Source of the DNA: Ottelia alismoides
Lineage: Eukaryota > Streptophyta > Magnoliopsida > Alismatales > Hydrocharitaceae
Length of the DNA stretch: 64,000 nt
NCBI GenBank assembly: GCA_037367405.1
Contig: JAZKJV010008265.1
Location: forward strand, 682,001-746,000
Direction: 5' to 3'
Shown here piece after piece: positions 46,170-56,086 of the stretch. Under the pieces are notes generated by a model. That model ran no database searches. It was given only the letters and a program-made list of their open reading frames with translations, and was not told the origin of the DNA. Position 1 is the stretch's first letter; every line of letters starts with the position of its first letter. A program made the position numbers and the translations under genes.

Positions 46170-48672
46170 TGAAGGATATGGTTAGATCCTCAAGCGCATC
46201 ACGGAAGCGTGAGCGTCATATCGAATACGACGAGGAGCGACTAGTCGGACTAGTTGCTCGATGCAGCGGAATTTAAAAAATTTTCTTACGACGAAACCAC
46301 ATGATCCAAGAACACATCTCGGATCGTTTCGTCTAAACCACAAACAAGTAATTAGGATTACCTCTTGAAGCGTGGTTGCGATCAAGTCTCTAAATGAAGA
46401 GACCTCCTGTCTCAAGTCCGATCCGACGGAGGAGACGCTTGCGAGCGCGGGGATGAACCACGTGCTTCTCGCAATCCAAGTTGATGATCCAAGCGGCGGA
46501 TCTCCTGATATCGACACACGAGATCCAACATCTTCTTCACGAGCGAGGCGCACCGAAGGAGACGAAGATCCACGAGCAGAAGAACGGGCAGCATAACGAC
46601 GATGCCGCGGCGATGGAGAATCTCTCCATGGCATCCATGGTGGACGGCTATGAGAGGGAGAGAGAGGGCTGACCTCTAAAGAGAAAGAGAGAGGGAGAGA
46701 GAGATGCTTCTCAAGCATTATGTGTGTAAAGAGAGAGCATGGGTATGCCTCTCTATTTATAGGGTTTTGGGATCCATGGATCTCAATCCATGTGTCATAT
46801 AAAATCAATGGATGAGATTGATTTATGACAATCCAATGGTCAAGATTGTTGTTGGTAAAAGCCAACAACTTGTGATTTAATTTTGATAAAATATATTTGA
46901 TAAATCAAATAAATATTGATACCAAATTAAATCAATCAAATAAGGAGAGAAAATACAAAGGAGATCAACCTTCCCCTTTATAGGGCAATCTCATGGATTC
47001 CCATGAGATTGCACATCTCCTTGATTTTCTCTCTACTTATTTTCCAACAACTATTTGTTGGGATTTTTATTCACCAAAATAATTCTCAATTAAATATGGG
47101 AATATTGCAATCTTGACATTGGAATATTGTGAATCATATTCACAACCCAAAACAAAATGTAATTTACATTTTCAATTAATTAGACAATGTGTATCCAATA
47201 CACATTAATAATTAATCTACTAACATAAATTATATTTAACTCTCTCTAATACATTATAAATCACATTTATAATATATTATGAATAATTGGATATTACTAT
47301 CCACATTATTCTTATCCTTGATAATTAAATCATATTTAATCATCTTGGATCTCTTTATCTCATGTGTTCAAATAATATGAATCACATTCATATTATTCAC
47401 ATCTTTGATAATTAAATCACATTTAATTATCTAAGATAACTCTCCTTATACTATGAATCAAATTCATATTATTTATGATAATTAAATCACATTTAATTAT
47501 CCATTTTCTCAATGCTCGGATACATATATCAACAATAGAATTATCCATGAACTCTTTCAAGGATAATGCGCTTTCTCCGCGAATACTTGGAGATAAGGAC
47601 AGGGCGATTGTATTGTTCCACGTATAGTGACATGGATATTGAGATCACATCTCAAATCCAGATCTCGGGCCTCTCATAGATGCTTGATTAAATCAAGACC
47701 GTAAATCTAATCTTCTCATTGAATCTGAATCACATTCAGATCAATGTCCAACATTTGGACTAAGATCAGATTACTTCTCTACTGAGAGGAGTCACTAAAA
47801 TCCAGACCCGTTTCATCACTCCCTAGGAATGGAAGCGTCATGGTTATACAACCGTTTATGATCACATCACCCTCAGGTATTCCTAATACCTGTACATCCT
47901 GCATACTGGAAGACTCAGATTAGACCAGAAGTATTAGATCAACTTTACACTGTCTACTTCAGGGTTTTATCAGTAAGTTTCTCATTTGATCATTGGGAGT
48001 CGGTATTGATCATATACTTTCCAAAAGCATATATCATACCTAGGTCTTGATCATATACTTTCCAAAAGTATATATCAAACCAACAAATTCAGTCAAGCTT
48101 CCAAAGCGAGACGACCGTGCGCACGGAATTTGATTCTTCCCAATATCTCATGAGTGAGCTCATGTCTTCCGGTTCAGTAGTGAACCTGTATGATCCCTTT
48201 GAGAGATCGTATTACTCATATGCCCTTATATGCACACCAGCGCGCCGGTAGCATATGATATAGGACTTTGGTTATCTCGATCTCGTTAAGTCAACTCTTT
48301 GACCTAACTAATCTGACACCTCCGAATCTCTATTCCTATGCAGAGGACCTGCATCAAGAGGTCAGTCAGATATCAACCTAAATGAGATAGGATTGCCATC
48401 TCCTACTCAGGCTGGAGATCATCTCTTAATAATCATTTGATGGTGCTTGATGAGTCCTCAATCTAACTCATTAGATATTCATCTAAGCACCAGCCTCTAT
48501 GATTCAATAATTGAATCAACAGCTGTATGATTATTAAGATGGCCATGGTATATAACCCTAATTGCACTAAGGGACCTATTATGCAAATTATGTATTCTTC
48601 ATTTCAGATCAAGGAGTGAATTGCAACAACATTTATTGCATAATGGCTCGCCGTGGGCTCGCATTTCCAACA
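46170..48672 (-). repeat. Cop-1 5' LTR
   Basis: 2503 bp, almost identical to 38232-40841 apart from the 108-nt deletion (junction near 48250), about six substitutions and two indels of 1-2 nt. The 228-codon minus-strand frame at 46182-46868 spans the TATA box and is broken by a 2-nt repeat change in the other LTR, so I do not call it a gene. Confidence 0.95.
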
Positions 48673-49600
48673 ATTTGGCCTTTGGCTCATCTGAATCTAA
48701 GTGAACAGGAGCGGACCCATAAGTGGAAATAGTCAATTCATGTCCGTCCTGTCTAGTCTCTACATCTGCCCTCCGCTCAATGTTGTTAATCGTGTAAATC
48801 TCGCGGATGTCATCAACACAATGCCAAGTCCCAGAAGAAGGAACTTTGAGGTCCATGCTTTCCGAGTCTTCCTCAACAGGTAGGAATTCTCGGGTCTCAG
48901 TGGAATCCAATAAGCAGCAAAATTCTCTGATAGTATCATCAAGGTCATGGTCCTCGAGGTCAGCCAGAACAGGTGTAGTCACATCAGGTGCAGATCTCTG
49001 GTCGGCAGTGGGTGCGGTGACCGACACTTCGCTCTCGTCAGCAGGACGGAAGCGAATCTCTCCTGATCCATAATCAATAACAACCCTCACAGAGGCTAGG
49101 AATGGTCGTCCCAGGATGATTGGAGAATGCTCCCCAGTGGAGGTCTCCATGGGCAATACGACAAAGTCAACGTGATAGCTCATGCCCTGAATCGAGATGA
49201 CGACATTTTCAAGGATACCCCTCGGCCTCTTTATTGATCCATTAGCAAATTGAACAATCATCCTGGTCTTCTTGAGAGGCCCTAGGTGAAGAGACTGTAC
49301 CAGCGAGAAGGGTAATATGCTAATCGAAGCACTGCCGTCTAGGAGAGTGTGATCACAAGTATGATCAGAGATGGTGCAAGTGATGAAAGGTGTGGCAGCG
49401 TTCCTCTTCCTAGGAATGGAACGGTGTGTGATGGCGTGGGTAGTGGCCATTGTCAAAATATGACGCTCAGATCTGCTCCTCTGCTTTCTCTTCTTGGGAA
49501 GAGGAGTAGATAAATCGGTCATGGCCTGCTGAAGTGGGGCACGGATGATCTCATGAATAGTAGCCACCACTTCGGGTTCAGTCAATATTTTTTTGAATTT
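48673..49600 (-). pseudogene. NA-2 protease-like ORF, N-terminal part with protease domain
   Basis: The frame is open from a stop at 49601-49603 but lacks the ATG that NA-1 and NA-3 have; the codon is ATA here. Basic region PKKRKQRSRSERH, then protease HTLLDGSASISILP and SPIILGRPFLASVRVVIDYG. The residue after D-G is Ser, not Gly as in NA-1; NA-3 shares this. The frame then runs through the acidic region into 37844-38231. From the ATA region to the final stop there is no internal break over about 430 codons. Confidence 0.8.
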
Positions 49601-49767
49601 TTAGACCTCCTCCATACAAGGGAGGAAGTCGGAATCAACATCTACACGAGGCATGCCAAGAGCAGTCTGTACAGTGGCATCCTCGGGGTCAAAGATTGGA
49701 CCGGGTGTGAAAGGCTATGTGGTCAAAGGTTCTGGCAAGTGGTATCTCTCCTTATAGTCTGACTTGA

Positions 49768-50220
49768 TCATGTGTCTCCCAAAATCATTTTGGATTTTTG
49801 AAATTTTCTCATTTTTTGTGTTTTGGGTGATTGCAAGCTCTCATAGAAATCCTCACATGATTCCATATCCTCAAAGAATGGAGTGACATTTTAGTTCTTA
49901 TTTAAACTAGTAAGGTCGGCAATCCTCGAATTCATATGCTCCATCATTTGACTCAGACTCTCAAGTGTGGATACCATGAAAGGTGACTCCAAAATTTCAG
50001 GATCGGGTGTGTCAAATGTGTGTGGTGGGTGTGGACAAGAATCACATTCCAGATCATGATACTCAAGGAAGAGAGGGTTGTCGAAATGTGGAGGAGATGG
50101 TGGTGGGAATGATTGGTGAAGGTCAAGGTCCGAATTCTGAAATAGTGGGTTGGTCGGATATATACAAAAATCAGTAGCAAAGTCCTCTTGGAAAAAGTGA
50201 GGTGGATCGGTTGGAGCAAG
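49768..50220 (-). pseudogene. NA-2 gag-like ORF (5' truncated)
   Basis: Minus-strand match to NA-1 16574-17041: HFFQEDFATDF, HFDNPLFLEYHDLECD, LESLSQMMEHMNSRIADLT. A TAA at 49891-49893 and the lost start break it. Homology ends at the junction near 50220. Confidence 0.75.
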
Positions 50221-50233
50221 ATATGTGGTTGCC
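50221..50233. other. junction between head-to-head NA-2 and NA-3
   Basis: About 13 bases (ATATGTGGTTGCC) match neither element. Left of them the minus-strand NA-2 gag-like homology ends; right of them the plus-strand NA-3 homology starts at TCAGACTGTGAGGAGAG. CCTCA-GACTG-TGAGG at the join is a small inverted repeat. The layout suggests an end-joining event after deletion of both 5' ends. Confidence 0.6.
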
Positions 50234-50408
50234 TCAGACTGTGAGGAGAGGGACCACTTGCCGAATCCTTTGCCCACACACTCATTCACATCTTGTCCCA
50301 CCTTTGACCCTGAGGATACCACTGTACATACTGCTCATGGCTTTCCTTGTGTATACGATGATTCTGATCTCCTCCCTTGTATGGAAGAGATCTAAAAATT
50401 CAGAAAAA

Positions 50409-51633
50409 ATGTTGATTGAACCCGAAATGCTTCTTGAGATCATTCAAGCCCCACTTCAGCAGGCCAAGACCCAGTTATCTACTCCTCTTCCCAAGAGCAG
50501 AAAGCGGAGGAGCAGATCTGAGCATCATATCTTGACCATGGCCACTGCCCACACCATCACCCACCATCCCATTCCTGGGAAAAGGAACACTGCTACACCA
50601 TTCATTAGCTGCACAATCTCTGACCACACATGTGATTACACTCTCCTTGACGGCAGTGCTTCGATTAGCATCATACCCATCTTGTTGGTACAGTCTCTTC
50701 ACTTAGAGCATCTAAAGAAAATCAGGATGATAATTCAATTTTCTGATGGATCTATCAAGAGGCCGAAGGGTATCCTTGAAAACGTCATCATTTCGATTCA
50801 GGGCATGAGGTACAATGTTGATTTTATCTTATTGCCCATGGAGACCTCCACTGGGGAGCACTCTCCAATCATCCTGGGACGACCTTTCCTCGCCTCTGCG
50901 TGGGTCGTTAGTGACTATGGATCAGGAGAGATTCACTTCTATCTTGTTGACGAAAGCGAGGTGATCATCACTGCACCCACTGCTGATCGGAGACCTGTAC
51001 GTAATATGATTTCACCTATCTTAGCTAACCACGAGGACCATGACCTAGATGAGACTATCAGAGATTTTTATTGTATGTTGGATTCCACTGAGACTCGAGA
51101 ATTCCTCCATGTGGAGGAAGACTCGGAAAGTATGGACCTCGGAGTTCCTTCTTCTAGTGTTTGGCGATGTGTTGATGACATCTGCGGGATTTACACTATA
51201 AATACACTTGAGCAGAGGGCAGAGATTGATGAGACTAAGGCTGAGTTTGATCTTGTTGCTTTTGTCCAGGAATTCAGGCCTTTGATGAGAATGATGATCC
51301 CATTGAGACTTTTGTGGACGAACATGATTTGACTACTTCCAATGATGAGTTTGAGCCTTTTGGTTTTGACCTAGCAGACACCTCGCAGGACGACCTTGAC
51401 TCTACTTCTTCTAATGATGAGTTCATCCCTTTTCACTTCGACACCAACGAGACACCCAAGTATAGACCTAGCCACACTACTTTACTGACCCGTCTGTGCC
51501 TTCTCACTCTTCGATTGCTGAGGATCTTAACCAGGTCTTTCATGACCGGCTTTCGTCCATTGTGGACCCTGATATCAACCTCTATCTCATCAGAACTATT
51601 CCTCAGTGGTCCTGCAAGAAGGTTTGCTTTTGA
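50409..51633 (+). pseudogene. NA-3 protease-like ORF (broken)
   Basis: ATG at 50409. Basic region KSRKRRSRSEHH, protease YTLLDGSASISIIP and SPIILGRPFLASAWVVSDYG, then the acidic region. The frame is open to 51332, where a one-base loss in a T-run shifts it. The continuation (DEFEPFGFDLADTSQDD, DEFIPFHFDTNETPKY) is in another frame, with a further shift near 51480 and a terminal TGA near 51633. It shares the DGSAS active-site variant with NA-2. Confidence 0.8.
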
Positions 51634-51705
51634 CCTTCTTGACCTCTGTACATCCATCTCTATTGTATATTTATTTTCGCTTTATTCTGTCCATCTCCCG
51701 TATCG

Positions 51706-52316
51706 CTCAACCACCCCATTGTAATATGTGTCTTGCTTAGGATGTACTTTACCCTAAGTATATGTGGGGTGGATGAGTCGAGTGTTATTCTTCATTATGT
51801 TTCATCACTCTTGTTGGGCCTCTCTTGTTGTTCTTCATTATTTTCTTCTTTTCTTCTTTTCCTTTTCATTTTTCTTTTTCTATCAAAAGGTGTCATCCCT
51901 TTTTGTCAATCTTCTATACTTATGACGTACTTTGTCCTAAGTATATGGGGGTGTGCACCCCGAGTTGTTCTTCCATTCTTTGATCCTCTCCATTGTCTCC
52001 TCTTCTTGTCTATACTTAGGGATATCTTACCCTAAGTATAGGGGAGACAGTCTGAGTACGATCTGTTCATTCCCACCCTTGACCCTCCCTACTTTGTGTA
52101 CAGTCTGCTATACTTAGGATTATTTGATACTAAGTATAGGTGGGACGGTCGACTTCTCATTGATTCATTTATTTCTTTGTTCATTATTCTTTAGACTTTT
52201 CTATATTCAGTACGAGTTATGTCTTCTCTTTTTCTCTCCGATTTATGAGGACATAGCTCAAGCTAAGTATAGGGAGGTCGTATATACTCGTATATACTTT
52301 AGCCATAACTCGTACT
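51706..52316 (+). repeat. NA-3 stem-loop array (partly decayed)
   Basis: Module 1 is 51706-51777 (CTCAACCACCCCA / TGGGGTGGATGAG, one mismatch). Module 2 is missing. Modules 3 to 5 are recognisable near 51885-51960, 51992-52050 and 52078-52152. Module 6 has the 13-bp stem AGTACGAGTTATG/CATAACTCGTACT and ends at 52316. Module 4 keeps its stems; several G-runs are interrupted. Confidence 0.78.
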
Positions 52317-53753
52317 TTCATATTTTTAAATAATAATTATGGCTAATAAAATATTATTAAAGTCATTAAAAATCACTTAATAAAAGATGCATATTATACC
52401 TCAAAGTCTTTTAGCAATTACTGATTAATAAATCAGGTAAAAATATTTTTTTCATAATATTTGAGAAATAGTTAAAAAATAGTTTGAAAATCTTTTTGAA
52501 AAAACTTTTGAAAACTATTTGGAAAACATTTTGTTCAATATTAACAACCTTTGTAAAAATGTTCTGTTTGTAAAATTTCTTTTATTTATGTGAAACAAAT
52601 ACTTTGAAAAATGATTTGCAAATGGTTTTGAAAATGGTTGCAAAAATAAGTTTGAGGAATATATACATCACACTAAAATATTTTATTAAAGTATATTTTT
52701 CAAAATCTTTTTGAAAATACAAAAAATTGCATATGCATCATCTTTTTCAAAAATCCATAAAAAATTCAAAATCTTTGAAAATTGCATCACAAAAATATTC
52801 TCTGCATATCATTAGCATTTTTCAGAGTGAGTTTGATAATTGAACAAGTCTAAGTAAAATCCGAAGATTGCAGCTTGGTTGGACCTTAAATCTACCTAAT
52901 AACAGGAATATTATAGGAGCTAGAATTGAGGTACTTCAGGTATAGTTGACTTAATTCTTTGAGGATCACAAGACTTGGTTCAATGGATTCTTGACTGCCT
53001 AAGTAGAGTATTTCGGAGCAAACCATGGCTCTTGTCGATAATGACCTAACTTGGACGCCTGCACCTTTCACTTGGCTCAACTCAGTTGGAGTGGTGAGGG
53101 GATTGGATTTGTCAGTAGGAGACGCACACAAGTAGAAGCCTTTGTCCTCATCTAGGGAGGGAAGTGCACCACAACCCATCCAGTGGCATTGATTTCTAAA
53201 GACCGGAGAGTGTGGGATGTAATAAAGCTTCAAAAAAGGGATAGTCTATTGGCTCAAGAGGAAAAACTCCCTATGTAAACGTTGTTGTATATAGTATTTC
53301 AAAAAAAAGCAAAAAGTAAAAACTCCAAAAAAGTGGACAGGCCTGATTGAAAAGAAAATGCTTGCCGGAGTGTATATATTTGTATATCAATAAGCAAGCT
53401 TGAGATTTAAATTGAAAACATGTGAGCCTGCAGCTGGATGACTTGACTACACTGGTCTTGCATCCTAGGATAGGTAGCTACACTGATTGTCGTCCATTCT
53501 TCTCTTCACCCCTCCTCTTGAGCTGGTTGTCACTTGAACTTAGAAGGGAATACCCCGCTCCTAGAGGAAGGAGTTGCGGGATTGGGGAATCACTGGGTTG
53601 TCATGCTAAGGAGGTCAGTCTCTTTATCATTTCAGTTGGGGAGAGCCACTATCACTTACATTGTAAAAGTCAGATTCATAGTGGTAAGGGTTTGCGTATG
53701 AGTTGAAGTATCCTGATCTGGCTATTTAGGAGACTTGAGCAGAATTTTGGGAT
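52317..53753 (+). other. NA-3 3' noncoding tract with repeats and antisense ORF
   Basis: TTTGAAAA-type repeats at about 52440-52665. The antisense ORF at 52892-53233 (minus, 113 codons, starts MKLYYIPHSPVFR) is the third copy of that frame. The noncoding block at 53420-53700 matches NA-1 20690-20905. The hairpin CCCGC/GCGGG with inner CTCCT/AGGAG is clearest here. Confidence 0.55.
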
Positions 53754-54248
53754 TGATGATTAAAATATATATGGGTATAATAAGATAAAATTATGCAAAG
53801 AATCAGCACAGTATTTGACACATAATCTGCAATCTTGCATAACTCATATAATTATTTATTCCATTATTATAGAGGAGAAAAATCATGATATCCAGATAAA
53901 ATCATTATTACAAATTATGTATTGATTATATATTGTGATAATGTATTCTCATGAATAAATCATCTACAAAAGAAAATGAATGTAATAATATAGCATTCAA
54001 CATGTTGAATTCTATTGACAATTTTTGGAAAGAAAATGGGAGGGTCAAGAGTGAAAAAATCCCAACTCTTTAATGTCATACATGCATGTGTGTCCTCTTT
54101 ATTCTCTCTCTCTCCCCTCCATAAAAAATAGTCGAATACATCCTATCATGCCCATGCCTCTTCCCCATGCAAACCATTAAACACCCTTGCATTAATGTGT
54201 TTTGTCTTTACATGCATGGCACCCTTTCATGTAGCCGCATGGAATGGC

Positions 54249-54256
54249 TATAAAAA
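54249..54256 (+). promoter_or_regulatory. Ath-2 TATA box
   Basis: TATAAAAA is followed about 35 bases later by a CT-rich run (54293-54331), a common arrangement for plant LTR promoters and initiators. Motif evidence only. Confidence 0.55.
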
Positions 54257-54292
54257 AAGACCCTCCCTCCCCATTTTTGTTCTCACACATAC

Positions 54293-54331
54293 ACTCTCTC
54301 TCCCTCTCTCTCTCTCCCTCTCTCTCTCCCC
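54293..54331. repeat. CT microsatellite in Ath-2 LTR
   Basis: Interrupted (CT)n with CCC spacers, close to the inferred transcription start. Confidence 0.8.
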
Positions 54332-55410
54332 ATTCCCATTCACGTAATCCCTCTTGTCCCCATTCCATGCGCACACTCCTCCTTCCCCCACATTTCCATG
54401 CACGCATAAGCCCCCTCCCACTCAGCCACTAGCTCACACACAACACTCATTCTCGACCTCTCTCTCGTTTTTTTTTCTTGCAGGTACAGGACGTAGAGCA
54501 CAGCCCCAGCGGTCATCTCCTCCAGCCATCTTCCTGGACTTCAAGCTGTCATCGCCTCCTTGCTGCAGCCCGCATCCTATGCCTGCACATTCCCGTGCAG
54601 CCACTGCCCCTGTACGCGTCAAACTACTGACGCTATTCTCTTCGGCCCAGCTTGAAGCCGCACGCTCCAGTCTCCAGCGCGCCTGTGGGAGTGCGAACTC
54701 CTGCCCCCGTGCTCTTCGGCTGCGCTACCGCAACTCCGTGTGACCTCGACCTCCCACTCCTCTTCACGGTGCACTCCAGCCCGCACCATCATCCTCGCGC
54801 ACGTCCTCGTCCATAGAAGTCCAGCCCGCAGCCAACTCGTTTCCTCCCTTGTTATTTCTGTTTTTCTTGTTCTAGCTTTAACTTTGCAAACTTTCACCAC
54901 CATGCACTTGCTTAATCATAGTTTATATAAAACTTGCATTTTTATATCATTAACTTTGCAAACTTCATCATAGTGCACTTGCGTAATTATAGTTTATATA
55001 AAGTTTGCATTTTCAAGCTATTGCTTTTAGTACTTATATTCTAAGGAGATCATAGCAATTGAGGAGGGATACGTTCGCTACATTAAAACTTCACTAATTT
55101 TGGAATTTAATCTTTTTCACAATCATATTCCCCTAATGTTGTCTAAATCACATACATGCCCTTGAGTTTGCAGAACAACAACGTTTTATATCCTTGCAAG
55201 TTTGAAGTAAAAAGTCACTCAAACCTCCTTATAAAATTTTGCGAACTTGCCTAGTCTTTGTGGTTCGATCCTCTACTTGCTGCGTACATTTTTTTTGTAC
55301 TTTGATCGCACTCGTAGTTGAATTTTATTTGTTTGATAATGGTTTATCGTGGGAAAACAACGACTTGATAAAACTGACCTTTTAAACCGCAAAAAACCGT
55401 GTCAACATTT

Positions 55411-55428
55411 TGGCGCCGTTGCCGGGGA
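55411..55428 (+). other. Ath-2 primer binding site, tRNA-Asp type
   Basis: TGGCGCCGTTGCCGGGGA is exactly complementary to the 3' end of plant tRNA-Asp(GUC), including CCA. Confidence 0.95.
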
Positions 55429-56086
55429 CTAGGCAACATTTGCAATTTTTTTCTCTACTTTCTAACTTAATTTCAAATTTCTAATCCGTGCATTTTTTTT
55501 GTTTTGCAGGTACTTAGTCTTCAAAAAGAAAAAAAAAATTTACTTGTCTCTTCATGCCATTTGTTTTAGCAAACTTGTAATTTGAAAAAAAAATATTTTC
55601 TCCCTCCCCATTCTCGGAAAAGCTCGCCTTCAACAGGACAAAATATTACGGATTTAGCGCCAGAAGTGCAGGCTCTGTGAGTCCCTCTTTCTCTTAGGCA
55701 TCTTAGGATTTTAAAATTTCCTGCATTTGTTTGCGCTCCGAACTTAAACCGAAAATTTTTTTAAAAACACTTCTTCTTTGCATCATCTTTGTGGTCTTCA
55801 CCCTCTGATAATCTAATTCAAAGACCACCAAATCGTGTTGATCATTTAAAAAGATAAGCTTGAAAGACCACCGCAGTGGCCCGAGCAGAAAGCGGACAAA
55901 TTCTGATGCTTGTTTGATGCACGTGTATGATACAAAAATCACGAGCACATAGAACCCTTGGATAGAGACAAAACTCCCTGGTGCTACGTGGGATTGCAGA
56001 GAGAGATCGTAACTCCTCGACGCGTTGGGCACAGGTTCTTGTGGGAAGAAGCAGATCCTCGATCTGAGTACCGCACCCTGGATCCC
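55429..56086 (+). other. Ath-2 leader, first part
   Basis: No supportable ORF. The leader is split by the solo LTR and resumes at 59080-59264. I do not find the 21-nt leader motif of Ath-1 and NA-1 here. Confidence 0.6.

Larger units (their letters stand above)
38232..48672 (-). mobile_element. Cop-1: young, coding-deficient Ty1/copia element
   Basis: On the minus strand: 5' LTR 46170-48672, iMet PBS 46155-46167, decayed internal region 40842-46154, PPT 40842-40853, 3' LTR 38232-40841. LTR ends are TGTTGGAAATG ... ATATCCTTCA. The flanking 5-mers ATATG (38227-38231) and ATTTG (48673-48677) form a target duplication with one mismatch, and the NA-2 reading frame rejoins across it. The LTRs differ at about six aligned bases in 2.5 kb. 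The TGTTGGAAAT start recalls the Angela group, but lineage assignment is uncertain. Confidence 0.92.
31462..50220 (-). mobile_element. NA-2: non-autonomous Athila-related element, 5' end lost, split by Cop-1
   Basis: On the minus strand it runs from a gag-like ORF (49768-50220) through the protease-like ORF, the stem-loop array and the noncoding blocks to a PPT and a 3' LTR (31462-35169). It is collinear with NA-1. Cop-1 interrupts it at 38232-48672. The 5' LTR, PBS and leader are missing: homology to NA-1 stops at about 50220, and 13 bases later the plus-strand NA-3 begins. Confidence 0.88.
50234..53753 (+). mobile_element. NA-3: third Athila-related non-autonomous element, both ends lost in window
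   Basis: Collinear with NA-1 from the end of the gag-like region (about 17075) to about 21020: protease-like ORF, stem-loop array, repeat tract, antisense ORF and noncoding block. It stops at 53753 where Ath-2 begins; its 3' LTR may lie beyond Ath-2, outside the window. Confidence 0.85.
53754..55407 (+). repeat. Ath-2 5' LTR
   Basis: It starts TGATGATTAAAA and ends GTGTCAACA, three bases before the PBS; 1654 bp. The start is set by the end of NA-3 homology at 53753, the end by the PBS. The 3' LTR is not in the window for comparison. Frames at 54354-54973 are GC/CT-rich chance ORFs in R/U5. Confidence 0.85.

Noticed and set aside
46182..46868. 228-codon minus-strand ORF in the Cop-1 5' LTR
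   Set aside because: It runs across the TATA box, and the near-identical 3' LTR has a 2-nt repeat difference that breaks the same frame; no protein similarity recognised.
49891..50322. 143-codon minus-strand frame reaching across 50221-50322 as one protein
   Set aside because: Beyond about 50220 the frame is the antisense of NA-3; only the part up to the junction matches the gag-like ORF of NA-1.
54354..54973. ORFs in the Ath-2 LTR suggestive of a captured gene
   Set aside because: They fall between a TATA box and the PBS in a CT/GC-rich R/U5 segment, overlap on both strands and show no known motif.
55411..55428. tRNA-like sequences at the PBS sites
   Set aside because: They match only the 3' 18 nt of tRNA-Asp or 12-13 nt of tRNA-Met, on the complementary strand, next to LTR ends: primer sites and not tRNA genes.
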